Below are positions 1 through 8,544 of a DNA stretch of 64,000 nt, piece by piece. The position numbers were made by a program, and so were the translations under genes. The stretch is from Acidobacteria bacterium Ga0074141 (lineage in GTDB: Bacteria; Acidobacteriota; Blastocatellia; Pyrinomonadales; Pyrinomonadaceae). The stretch is from NCBI GenBank assembly GCA_001464665.1, contig LNDP01000024.1, forward strand, positions 682,001-746,000. Reading direction: 5' to 3'. The notes beneath the pieces were generated by a model. It searched no databases. It saw only the letters and a list, made by a program, of their open reading frames with translations, and was not told where the DNA came from. Numbering within the stretch: the first letter of the stretch is position 1; each line of letters begins with the position of its first letter.

Positions 1-57
1 GACCATCAGAAGGCCGAGCACGAGAAGAGCAAGCACGATGAAAAGCCTTTGCTTCAT
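1..57 (-). CDS. Start of a membrane or secreted protein (partial, cut by window edge)
   Basis: Only the first 19 codons are in the window. They begin with ATG at 57 and encode MKQRLFIVLALLVLGLLMV, a basic start followed by an unbroken hydrophobic stretch, so it is a signal peptide or first membrane segment. It starts 5 bases after the stop of the DUF4129 gene on the same strand and is therefore probably the third gene of that operon. In related genomes DUF4129 genes are often followed by a DUF4350 protein, but nothing visible here proves that identity. Confidence 0.6.
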   Translation of the reverse strand, partial: MKQRLFIVLALLVLGLLMV

Positions 58-62
58 TGCCC

Positions 63-1103
63 TCAGGTCTGCCGGATCGTCTCCCTTGCTTCGGTGCTGA
101 ATGCGGTCCAGGCACTGCCATCGGCACCGCCCGAACCATACCATGCCCGTTCAAAAATACCGGTCAGCCCCTGCATCCGCCGATGAATTTCGGCCTCGCG
201 GCGAAGGTCGCGGAGGTAATCGCGATTTGTTTTGTGGCGGGCGAGCCCGATCAACCGTCGGTCGCTCAGCTCGCAAAGAAGCGCGATGTAGCCCTTGCGG
301 ATCGCACCGCGATGGTCGCCTTTCGCGGCCAGTGCCTCGGCCTCGGCGAGCAGGTCATTGGCTGTCATGTCTTCACCGATGGTCTCGCCGAGAATTACGC
401 GTTCGCCGTCCTTTTCACGCTTTCGCCGACGGAGCTTCGGGAAGATCACCGGAGCAAGCCGGTAAAGCCCGTAGGCGATCGCGGCGACCGCCGCACCGAT
501 AACGAGCACCTGAAGCACCATCGCCAGCACTGGCGAACCCGAAACGCTCGGCCGCGGCCCGCCGCTCGGCAGCAGTCCCATTAGCCATTCAATGAACTCA
601 CGGATCAGCCTCTGCAGCCAACTCTCCTCATCGCCCGAGGGCTTTTGAAACTCCTCGCGGTTGAGGATCTCGGCGAGCTTTCGCTTTTCCTCGTCCTTTG
701 ACCGCTCGGTCTCAGCGGCCTTTTCGATCTCTTTTAGCTTCCAAAGTGCGGCGGAAAGTGTCTGCTCGATCTCCTCGGCAATGACGGCCCGCGAGCGGCG
801 GTCGGCCGCAGATTCGTATTCCTTTAGCAGCTCATGAAGCCGAGCGTGTGAGAATTTCTCTTTGCCGAAGCCGGAATCAACGTCAAGCTCGGGCGGCAAG
901 AGCCGCCGCATCTCGGCAATGCACTCTTTCTCATATTCGGAGTAACCATCTTCGCCGTCGCGGATCTCGCTGATAATGTCGATCGCGTGGTCGTGGGCCT
1001 CATCGACCGCTTCGCGATATTCGGCAAGGCTCATCCCGCTCGCCGCGGCGGCAAGTGAGATCAGCAAAATAGCGATGAACGGTAAACGAGTTCGCATCTT
1101 CAC
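63..1103 (-). CDS. DUF4129-domain membrane protein
   Basis: 346 residues. An N-terminal signal peptide (residues 1-23) precedes a charged, probably coiled-coil periplasmic part. A transmembrane segment lies near residues 193-215, followed by a basic RRRKREK stop-transfer run. The last 100 residues look like DUF4129: LLAEAEALAAKGDHRGAIRK followed by a helical region with a conserved W near the end. DUF4129 proteins usually sit in operons with MoxR ATPases and transglutaminase-like proteins, and their function is not established. The ATG overlaps the stop of the upstream membrane gene by 4 bases (ATGA), which suggests translational coupling. Confidence 0.75.
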   Translation of the reverse strand: MKMRTRLPFIAILLISLAAAASGMSLAEYREAVDEAHDHAIDIISEIRDGEDGYSEYEKECIAEMRRLLPPELDVDSGFGKEKFSHARLHELLKEYESAADRRSRAVIAEEIEQTLSAALWKLKEIEKAAETERSKDEEKRKLAEILNREEFQKPSGDEESWLQRLIREFIEWLMGLLPSGGPRPSVSGSPVLAMVLQVLVIGAAVAAIAYGLYRLAPVIFPKLRRRKREKDGERVILGETIGEDMTANDLLAEAEALAAKGDHRGAIRKGYIALLCELSDRRLIGLARHKTNRDYLRDLRREAEIHRRMQGLTGIFERAWYGSGGADGSAWTAFSTEARETIRQT

Positions 1104-2209
1104 TTGAGCCCGAGCGTGGTAAAGCCCGGCGAGTTTTGCGCCGCGGCCGCGACGCCCTTCGGCTCGGCCCTTGCCCCGAGAGCGGGCTGCAGCGGGTTGA
1201 GATATTGATCGGGCACGTCCGGTATCTCGCCGAGCCGGCGGTTAGCCATCAGCTCGATATCGTAGCCCTCAAGCCGCACCCGCTGATCAACATAAAGTAA
1301 ACACAGGCCGATCATCCAGACCGGCGTCAGCACAATAAGGCTCGCCTGCCAGATAAGCTGCGAGGCGATCTCAAACCAGGCGGGCGTGACCGCCTCGGCA
1401 AAAGGGCCGAAGTCGATACCGGCGATCCAGGCGTACCATATCAGCGGAATATAGAGCACGGCCAGTGCGGAATATGTGGCGACGGTCGTGAACCCGAGCA
1501 GAGCGGCGAATCGGAGCGATGTGCCGTTGGCAAGATTGACACTTCGGCCGATCGACGAAAAAACGCCTTCGTCCTCGACCAGCATCACCTGCGGCACATA
1601 GGCAAAGCGGCATGCGACGAACGAGAACGCAATAAAGACCGTAACTATCGCCCCGATGGCAGCGATCACGCTAATGACCGCGATCACCGAAGGCACACTC
1701 GCAAATGCCATCGACAAAAGCCCAAGCACCATTAGCCAGACGAATGTGCCGACGAAAACAATAACGAACCCGATGGCCGAGAGCACCGAGACAATTATCG
1801 CCGAGGCGACCGCGAGGCCGGAGAAGCGGCTCCATGCGTTTCGATAAGTATCGGCAAAGGTGATCGGCTCGCCGTGGAGCAGGTGGCGAACAAAGTTGCG
1901 CGAGGCTCCGCCCATTACGACCAGAGTCGCGACCGTTTGTGTGAACCAGATGGCGAGTGCTCCGACAAACGAGAACGCGGCGAAAGCCCCGGATTCGAAT
2001 GGGTCATATGCCTCGGTCGTGAAAAAGATCATTCGCGAAAGCAGAAGCCAACCGACCGAGAAAAGAGTTCCGGCCACCACCGGCGGAGCCGCGATGAGAA
2101 AAAGCGTTGTGAAGTGCTTCCGGTAAAAGCGGGTCGCACGGTCAATCAGGTCACCCGCACCGAGCGGTACGATCGAAAGGTTCTGCGGGCTGCCGTGGGT
2201 TAGGGACAT
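1100..2209 (-). CDS. Polytopic membrane protein, operon partner of the DUF4129 gene
   Basis: 369 residues with about six long hydrophobic segments (roughly residues 32-55, 80-105, 135-165, 170-205, 235-265, 285-315), a soluble N-terminal lead of about 30 residues and a soluble tail of about 50. The opening, with a DLIDRATRFYRKHF helix before the first membrane span, resembles the glycerophosphoryl-diester-phosphodiesterase membrane domain and DUF975-type families, which are found beside DUF4129 and RDD proteins. No catalytic motif is visible. It is the first visible gene of a minus-strand operon, and its stop overlaps the next start. The family assignment is an inference from layout. Confidence 0.6.
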   Translation of the reverse strand: MSLTHGSPQNLSIVPLGAGDLIDRATRFYRKHFTTLFLIAAPPVVAGTLFSVGWLLLSRMIFFTTEAYDPFESGAFAAFSFVGALAIWFTQTVATLVVMGGASRNFVRHLLHGEPITFADTYRNAWSRFSGLAVASAIIVSVLSAIGFVIVFVGTFVWLMVLGLLSMAFASVPSVIAVISVIAAIGAIVTVFIAFSFVACRFAYVPQVMLVEDEGVFSSIGRSVNLANGTSLRFAALLGFTTVATYSALAVLYIPLIWYAWIAGIDFGPFAEAVTPAWFEIASQLIWQASLIVLTPVWMIGLCLLYVDQRVRLEGYDIELMANRRLGEIPDVPDQYLNPLQPALGARAEPKGVAAAAQNSPGFTTLGLK

Positions 2210-2281
2210 TCGGTGTGTTCAGATGATTATATCCGCAAAACGCCTATTTTGAACACTCCATTTTCTGGTTACTGCACCGCA

Positions 2282-2320
2282 ACAAAAAGAAAAAGGACGG
2301 AAGCCTTTCGGCTCCCGTCC
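2282..2320 (-). terminator. Rho-independent terminator of the TonB-dependent receptor gene
   Basis: Read on the minus strand, an 11-bp stem (2310-2320 with 2295-2305, one G.U pair) with a GAAA loop is followed by a T-rich run at 2282-2294. It lies 30 bases past the receptor stop codon and 70 bases before the next minus-strand gene, so it separates the two transcripts. Confidence 0.85.
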
Positions 2321-2350
2321 CTACAGGATCGGCCTTTCAGCCTATTGAGT

Positions 2351-5300
2351 TTAGAACTCTATACGTCCGACGAACTGGAAGATCCTCGGAGCGAAAGTCG
2401 AAGTAACACGGCCAAACGTGTTGGCGTTGATGTTGCCAGGCGTATTGCCGATGAAGAAGTTCGCCCTGTTCATCAGGTTGAATGCCTCACCGCGTACCTG
2501 GAAGCGTACACGCTCAGTGACACGGAAGCTCTTGAACATCGAAACGTCGATATTGATGAACTCCGGACCGCGGAAGCCGTTACGCGGAAGCGTACCGGTC
2601 TGTCCCGAAGGAACGTTGAAGAACACCTGTCCGGAGAAAGCGGGCTGTCCCGCCTGGGCTGCCGAGCCGAGACCTAGCTGGCTACAGTTTCCTCCGTTGA
2701 GATTGTTCTGGTTGATGTTGATCACCGACGGATTGATCCAGTAAACACCGCACGGTGTACGGACGATCTGGATCAGGTTAGCGATCTCGCCCTGGGTCAG
2801 GTTCGAGTTTGCCGTCTGACGGCCCGAACGAGCAGCACGGTTAAGTGTGCCACGCGGATCGGTGATCGAAAACGGAGCACCGGTTGACCAACGAAGGATA
2901 CCGGTCATCTGCCAACCGCCAATGATCTGATCGACGATACCGCCCTGGTTAATGAAGCGCTTGCCCCTGCCGAAGGGAAGTTCGTAGATCGCATTGAAGT
3001 TGAATACGTGACGCTGATCAAAGTCGGCGACGGAGTATTCATTACGCTGCTGATCGTTGTCGATAAGCGGGTCGAAACGGGTCTGGCCAACACCTGCTGC
3101 ATCGGACAATGCCTTTGCAAAGGTGTAGTTGGCCTGGAAATAGAGGCCATCCGCAAAACGGCGACGAGCCTCGATCTGGAGCGAGTGATAGTTCGATTCG
3201 GCACCATTTGTCAGGATGTCTGCAACACCCGTGTTCGGATTGGGCAAGAAGAACGAGCTGACGCCAGGGAAGAGACCGGTGTTAACTATATAGGTCTCAG
3301 CCAATGCTCCAGGGACACCCGTCCATATAAGGTTGCGTATGGCCTGAAGGTCAAGCCGCCCGCCGTTGGGAAGGTTCGGAAAGAACGTGAGCGGTACACA
3401 TCCTGGGTTCGGCGCACAATTCGGATTCCCGTTAATAGGACTCGACGGGTTTGAGGCGGCCATGTTTGCCCGGGCCCTCAGGAAGTCGGCGAGGAATCCG
3501 TTTTCCTTAATAATGACCTGGTTGTAGTCAAAACCGCGGACCAGATTATCGCTCTTGTTGCCTACGTATCGGACTTCGAGAGCGGTCTTCCAGGGAAGTT
3601 CACGCTGAACGCCGATGTTCCACTGAAGAAGGCTCGGAGCTTCGATCTCCGGGTCGACAGCGAAGACCGTACCGAAGTTTCCAGCAAGAGCGTTGTTCTG
3701 TGCGTAGGTACGCGGAACCTGAAAGGCAGGTGTCGGCACGGATGCGTTGAAGCTGCTGAGACGTCCGTTCAGGTTCGGCAGCGTATTGCTCGCACTCAAA
3801 CCGGCGTTGCCGAGAAGAGCGTTGTCAGCGGCACGAATGAATTCGTCGTTAACGTAGTTGATCGCGATACCGCCGCGGATGACCGAACGGCCTTCGCCCG
3901 GCATCAGCTTGCCAAGCCAGCCGCCGAAGTTCGGCGCCCATGCAAGGCTGAAGCTCGGAGCGATATTGTCGATGTCGGACCCGAAGAAACGGGTGCCGCC
4001 ATTGTTACCGCCGACATAGTCGTAGGTTCCATTCGGATCGAGAACCGTTTGAAGAATGCCCGAACGGTTTCCGATGACCGGCTCAAGAACTAGTCCATCC
4101 GGTTCGCTGACCGGTGTGAAGATCTCGTGACGCACACCAAAGTTAAGTGTGAGCTGCTGATTTACACGCCACGAATCGCCGAGGTACCACGAGTAGTTCT
4201 CGAAGTGGAGGCGGCGGTTCGGAAGAGCATCGGCAACATAACCGCTATCGCGGCTCGTGATGTTAAAGCTCTGCTGGGCAGTCGTTACGACCCCACCAAG
4301 AAGCGCAAGTAATGCATTTGCTGACGCGAGCTGTCCTGCTGAAATGCCGCCCGGGAAATTGGTCAAATTACTAGTGATCTGCGGGGTGTTCACACTCGAT
4401 CCGATCGCAAGTCGCGGCCGAACCGTGATCGCACCGAGGCCCGGGCCAAACGGATTGATACGGAACCAATAGATCTGTCCGCCAAAGCGGATCGAGTGGT
4501 CGCCACGGGTATAAACGGCGTTGTTGGCAACGAGCCAGGTCGAAGTGTCGCGGCCCTGCGGTTCAAAGTTGACCTCGGGGCTGCTGACAAGCGGAATGGT
4601 CAAATAGAAGTCCGGAACTTCGGCCGTGTTGCCAAAAGCCGGACGGCTTAGCTGATTTGCCACACGAAGCTCGTTGGTCAGCGAAGCAGTTGGGGTGTAT
4701 CGCCAAGCAACGTTGCCAGTATACGTCTTTGCATCCTGGAAACCGAACGGGATGTCGGTGAAACCAGCAGCAAACGCACTGTCGATATCGGGACGCATAA
4801 GCAACTCTTCACGATACGACCAGATACCGCTGATGGTGTTCTGCGAGTTGAGGTCGTAGTCGATACGGGTCGAGAAAGCTTCTCGGTCCTGGTTGTTCTT
4901 CTGCGAGAAGGTATAGCCGATCGTATTTAGGTCCGGCGTTTGATTGTTGCCGGCCGGAAGAGTAGAAAGTATACGGCTCTGAATAACCGGGTCAATTCCG
5001 TTTACCCTCGCTGGGCCATTCGCAGGAGCTGTTTGGTCAGCAGCAAAAAGGTTCAAGGTGCGGGTTACACCTGCATTATCAATGTAGGTGAAGATGCCGT
5101 TGCGAGCATCCGGACGAAGGGTCGTCCGAGCTACTGAGGCTGACTGACGCTCGCGGTACCCTTCATATGCGGCAAAGAAGAACAGCCTGTTCTTGAGGAT
5201 CGGGCCGCCTACACGTCCGCCAAACTGGTTTCGGTTAAGGAACGGGCGCACTTGGCCGAGGCGATTTCGCTCAAAGGTGTTAGCACCGAAGACGGAGTTG

Positions 5301-6046
5301 CGGTTATAGATGTAAGCCGCACCCGTAAAGCGGTTCGAACCACGCGGCGTTACAAGCGAAACCTGCGATGCACCGTATCCGGCTTCAACACCGGCATTCT
5401 GCGTGGTGATGGTGAATTCACCTACGTCATCCGTGTTCGGGCGATCCGGGACGAAGTCCGTTGCGTTTGCACGGATGAAGTTGTCCTGGACGTTAAGGCC
5501 GTCACGGGTGATGTTGGTGAACGACGAACGCTGTCCGTTGATCACCGTGTTGGTCGCACCGTTTGATGACGAACCTGCCTGCAGGTTGATCAGCGAAAGC
5601 GGGTTGCGGCCGTTAAGCGGAAGTTCCTGGATCTGGCGGCTGCCGACGGTGTTGCCAAGCTCTGCGTTCGCAGAGTTGATGACCTCGGTGCCTGCCACGA
5701 CCTCAACAACTTCAGTAACGTCGCCCGGTTCGAGCACAACGTTACGGGTAGTGGTCTGTGCGATGTCGATCTTCACGCCCGTTGTCTGGCTGGTCTTACG
5801 TCCCGGTGCTGAGACCGTGATCGTAAAGGTACCAACGTCCAACTGCGGAACGGAGATCGATCCACCGCTACCGGTCGTAAAGGTCCTCTCTGCATTGGTC
5901 TGTTCGTCTTTGACGACGACCGTCGCACCCGGGATAACACCCGAAGCGTCTGACACGTTAACGATAAGGTTACCGGTGTTTGACTGTGCGATTGCAGTGA
6001 GGGCCAGTGCGACGAGAAGCAGAGTTGCTCCAAAAAGTCTTTTCAT
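2351..6046 (-). CDS. TonB-dependent receptor with carboxypeptidase-regulatory-like domain (Oar-like)
   Basis: 1231 residues from the ATG at 6046, chosen because a GGAGG site (6054-6058) sits 7 bases upstream; the in-frame ATG at 6079 has none. Residues 1-20 form a signal peptide ending AIAQ. About residues 22-105 form a carboxypeptidase-regulatory-like beta sandwich (VSDASGVIPGATVVVKDEQT). A plug-like part follows (VGSRQIQELPLNGRNPLSL), then a long beta barrel rich in aromatic and Asn/Asp residues that ends in phenylalanine. Known proteins of this architecture are outer-membrane receptors, abundant in acidobacteria and probably importing oligosaccharides or peptides; the substrate here cannot be told. 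It is transcribed alone, with a terminator just behind it. A second receptor of this type begins at 63791. Confidence 0.9.
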   Translation of the reverse strand: MKRLFGATLLLVALALTAIAQSNTGNLIVNVSDASGVIPGATVVVKDEQTNAERTFTTGSGGSISVPQLDVGTFTITVSAPGRKTSQTTGVKIDIAQTTTRNVVLEPGDVTEVVEVVAGTEVINSANAELGNTVGSRQIQELPLNGRNPLSLINLQAGSSSNGATNTVINGQRSSFTNITRDGLNVQDNFIRANATDFVPDRPNTDDVGEFTITTQNAGVEAGYGASQVSLVTPRGSNRFTGAAYIYNRNSVFGANTFERNRLGQVRPFLNRNQFGGRVGGPILKNRLFFFAAYEGYRERQSASVARTTLRPDARNGIFTYIDNAGVTRTLNLFAADQTAPANGPARVNGIDPVIQSRILSTLPAGNNQTPDLNTIGYTFSQKNNQDREAFSTRIDYDLNSQNTISGIWSYREELLMRPDIDSAFAAGFTDIPFGFQDAKTYTGNVAWRYTPTASLTNELRVANQLSRPAFGNTAEVPDFYLTIPLVSSPEVNFEPQGRDTSTWLVANNAVYTRGDHSIRFGGQIYWFRINPFGPGLGAITVRPRLAIGSSVNTPQITSNLTNFPGGISAGQLASANALLALLGGVVTTAQQSFNITSRDSGYVADALPNRRLHFENYSWYLGDSWRVNQQLTLNFGVRHEIFTPVSEPDGLVLEPVIGNRSGILQTVLDPNGTYDYVGGNNGGTRFFGSDIDNIAPSFSLAWAPNFGGWLGKLMPGEGRSVIRGGIAINYVNDEFIRAADNALLGNAGLSASNTLPNLNGRLSSFNASVPTPAFQVPRTYAQNNALAGNFGTVFAVDPEIEAPSLLQWNIGVQRELPWKTALEVRYVGNKSDNLVRGFDYNQVIIKENGFLADFLRARANMAASNPSSPINGNPNCAPNPGCVPLTFFPNLPNGGRLDLQAIRNLIWTGVPGALAETYIVNTGLFPGVSSFFLPNPNTGVADILTNGAESNYHSLQIEARRRFADGLYFQANYTFAKALSDAAGVGQTRFDPLIDNDQQRNEYSVADFDQRHVFNFNAIYELPFGRGKRFINQGGIVDQIIGGWQMTGILRWSTGAPFSITDPRGTLNRAARSGRQTANSNLTQGEIANLIQIVRTPCGVYWINPSVININQNNLNGGNCSQLGLGSAAQAGQPAFSGQVFFNVPSGQTGTLPRNGFRGPEFINIDVSMFKSFRVTERVRFQVRGEAFNLMNRANFFIGNTPGNINANTFGRVTSTFAPRIFQFVGRIEF

Positions 6047-6301
6047 TACTAGTCCTCCGAATTGAATATTTTTACTCATGGTTTGAGAAGCATAGGTCTA
6101 AAAGGCAAGCAGTGTGCCATCTCGACTGCCAAACCGTATCGAAATCGTACAAGCGGGTTAACTCTTTATAAAAGAATAAGATAGCAAGGTAATTTCAGCC
6201 CGTTTTCGTCAAAGATCAGTCCGGATCCAATCTGCCGGACCGGTCAAAATCCCAAAATCTTGATGTTTTTTTCGGATTTTTGGATTTAACACACGGCCGG
6301 C

Positions 6302-7711
6302 TCAAGGCCGGACCTGGATGTGATATCCCTTGATCTTTGAGTTCAGGGTCGTGGCATTGAGCCCCAATAGCCGGGCGGCCCGCGATTGATGCCCGCCGGT
6401 CTGCTCGAGGGCGCGGCGGATGAGATCCATCTCGAACCGTTTAACCTCGTCGTAGAAGTTCACGCCGCGGGCAATATCGATATCGCCGGAGGCTCCTTCG
6501 GCTTCGTTCATCCGCTCTTGAGCAAGCTCGGGGGAACGCACTTCCGGACGCAGGCATTCGACGGTTATCTCGTCGGTGGTGGCGATGACGACCGCCCGCT
6601 CAATTACATTCTCAAGCTCGCGGACGTTACCGGGAAAGTTGTAGTTCTCGAGCAGCGAGAGCACCTCGGATGAGATCTGTTCCGTGATCTCCCGGCCATT
6701 CTCGGCGTTGTATTTGCGGATGAAGTGCTGCGTTAGCGGAAGAATGTCCTCGGGACGCTGACGGAGCGGCGGAAGCTCTATCGGGACGACCGAGAGCCGA
6801 TAGTAAAGATCCTCGCGGAACGTGCCGTTCCTGACCGCTTCTTTAAGGTCAACGTTCGTTGCCGCAATGATCCGGACATCAACCTTGGTCGTTCCGGTCT
6901 CGCCGATCGGCGTAAATTCGCGTTCCTGGATCACACGAAGCAACCGAACCTGCAGCTCCGGCCGAAGGTCGCCGATCTCGTCCAAGAAGATCGAACCCGT
7001 ATCCGCGACCTCAAAAAGGCCTTTCTTTGCCGCGATCGCTCCGGTAAATGCTCCCTTCGTGTGCCCAAAAAGCTCCGATTCGAGCAGCTCAGACGGAATG
7101 TTCGAACAATTGACCACGACGAACGGCTTGTCCGCACGCGGGCTCGCTTCGTGGATCGCCTTCGCGACCAGTTCCTTACCGGTCCCGCTCTCGCCGGTGA
7201 TCAAGACGGTCGAACGGGCCGGGGCAACGCGTTCGACCAAGCGGAAGATGTCCTCCATCTTCTCCGAACGCCCGACTATCGCATCGCGGCTTACGGACCG
7301 CGTCATTGCCTGCCGAAGCGTTTGCCGCTCTTCTTCTTTCTTGCGTTTTCTTATTCCTTTCGCAACGAGGTTGAGGATCTGCTCGTTCTGAAATGGCTTG
7401 CGGATAACGCCCTCGGCGCCTTTTTCCCACGCCGAGATCGCGGTATCAAACGTCGCAAAGGCCGTTACCATCAGCACGACCGCCTCGGGGTCGAGCTTGA
7501 TCAGCTCCTCGAGCGCGGTCAGGCCACCCATGCCCGGCATCGAAACGTCCATCAGCACCAGATCGAACGTCTGCGTCGGATACAGTCCGAGCGCTTCCTC
7601 GCCCGTGCGGGCAAGTTCCACCTTGTAACCCGCGCCCGAGAGGATCGTCTCGAGCACGTCGCGCATTATTTCTTCATCGTCACAGACGAGTATCGTGCCT
7701 TTGCGTGCCAT
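6302..7711 (-). CDS. NtrC-family sigma-54-dependent response regulator
   Basis: 469 residues in three domains. Residues 1-120 are a receiver domain with the acidic pocket D11/D12, phospho-acceptor D55 (DLVLMDVSM) and a K in IRKPF. Residues about 145-385 are an AAA+ domain with Walker A GESGTGKE and the sigma-54-contacting GAFTGA loop, plus FLDEIGDL as Walker B. The C-terminal 45 residues are a Fis-type helix-turn-helix (GGHQSRAARLLGLNATTLNSK). It should activate sigma-54 promoters when phosphorylated. No histidine kinase gene is adjacent. It lies 255 bases upstream of the receptor gene on the same strand, but no convincing -24/-12 promoter was found there, so a regulatory link is only a guess. 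Confidence 0.92.
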   Translation of the reverse strand: MARKGTILVCDDEEIMRDVLETILSGAGYKVELARTGEEALGLYPTQTFDLVLMDVSMPGMGGLTALEELIKLDPEAVVLMVTAFATFDTAISAWEKGAEGVIRKPFQNEQILNLVAKGIRKRKKEEERQTLRQAMTRSVSRDAIVGRSEKMEDIFRLVERVAPARSTVLITGESGTGKELVAKAIHEASPRADKPFVVVNCSNIPSELLESELFGHTKGAFTGAIAAKKGLFEVADTGSIFLDEIGDLRPELQVRLLRVIQEREFTPIGETGTTKVDVRIIAATNVDLKEAVRNGTFREDLYYRLSVVPIELPPLRQRPEDILPLTQHFIRKYNAENGREITEQISSEVLSLLENYNFPGNVRELENVIERAVVIATTDEITVECLRPEVRSPELAQERMNEAEGASGDIDIARGVNFYDEVKRFEMDLIRRALEQTGGHQSRAARLLGLNATTLNSKIKGYHIQVRP

Positions 7712-7825
7712 ATACGTAACATTAGAGATTTAACCACATTGATTCGTTGCCGCAAGCAGAGCGGAAAGATTTCACTTGTTTAGCAGGCCGACTGCTGAGC
7801 TCTGGGTGTAAGATAAGAGAGACCA

Positions 7826-8413
7826 ATGGCTGTTTACGATAGCTTTGCAAGGTTTTATGACCGGCTCTTTGCGCCGGCCGAGCGGCGTTTCCTCGGCCGC
7901 TGGCGGCAGGAGACGCTTTCGCTCATTCCCGAAGGCTCTCGCCTGCTCGAGCTCGGTGCTGGAACGGGGGCGAACTTTGAATATTACGGGTCTCCGGAAC
8001 GCGTCGTTTCAAGCGAACTCTCGTGCGAAATGCTCGGATTTGCTGCCGTAAAGGCCCGCGGCAACGCACTGATCCAGGCCAATGCCGAAGAGCTTCCCTT
8101 TGCAGCCGATTCATTTGACGCCGCCTTCGCGACGCTAGTTTTTTGCTCGATACCGCGGCCCGAATTAGCCTTTGCCGATCTCCGCCGAGTTGTTCGCCCG
8201 GGTGGCCGCGTCGTTTTGCTAGAACACGTTCGGCCGCCCGGACTGTTAGGAATGATGTTCGACCTGCTCAATTTTGCGACCGTCGCGTTGATCGATGATC
8301 ATTTCAACCGCCGGACCGCCGAAGTTGCGGTCTCCTCCGGCCTTCGGCTCATCGAAAACCGCCGCAAGCTTGCGGGCGTCGTAAACCTTATCGTTCTCGA
8401 AAATCCCGAGTAG
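7826..8413 (+). CDS. Class I SAM-dependent methyltransferase
   Basis: 195 residues. Motif I is LLELGAGTGANFEYY (residues about 40-54), the acidic residue after strand 2 is in SSELSCEML, and motif II-like ANAEELPFAADSFDAAF follows, then RVVRPGGRVVLLEHVRPPG. This is the Methyltransf_11/UbiE-like fold, and the family methylates small molecules such as quinones or lipids. The substrate is not evident. It starts 20 bases after a region shared with the divergent NtrC gene, and no partner gene points to a pathway. Menaquinone methylation is possible because other menaquinone genes occur in the window, but that is speculative. Confidence 0.8.
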   Translation: MAVYDSFARFYDRLFAPAERRFLGRWRQETLSLIPEGSRLLELGAGTGANFEYYGSPERVVSSELSCEMLGFAAVKARGNALIQANAEELPFAADSFDAAFATLVFCSIPRPELAFADLRRVVRPGGRVVLLEHVRPPGLLGMMFDLLNFATVALIDDHFNRRTAEVAVSSGLRLIENRRKLAGVVNLIVLENPE

Positions 8414-8470
8414 TAGCCGGGCTCGTTTTCTGGAAAACTTGTTATTTCAAACCTTTTCTCTTTTTCGTCG

Positions 8471-8513
8471 TATAATTTAAGGAAAGCAAAGCGGAATTTT
8501 CTGCGGAATTTTC
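8471..8513 (+). promoter_or_regulatory. Possible sppA promoter and tandem 11-bp repeat
   Basis: A perfect -10 hexamer TATAAT stands at 8471-8476, 74 bases before the sppA start, without a good -35 at 17 bases. Just after it, GCGGAATTTTC occurs twice in tandem (8491-8501 and 8503-8513) with one base between. The repeat lies in the predicted 5' leader. Whether it binds a regulator is unknown. Confidence 0.35.
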
Positions 8514-8544
8514 CAGCTTTTTTTTAGAATCGACAATAACAATC

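Noticed and set aside
6047-6301. A sigma-54 promoter between the NtrC and receptor genes
   Set aside because: No GG-N10-GC pair with the expected flanking bases was found on the minus strand.
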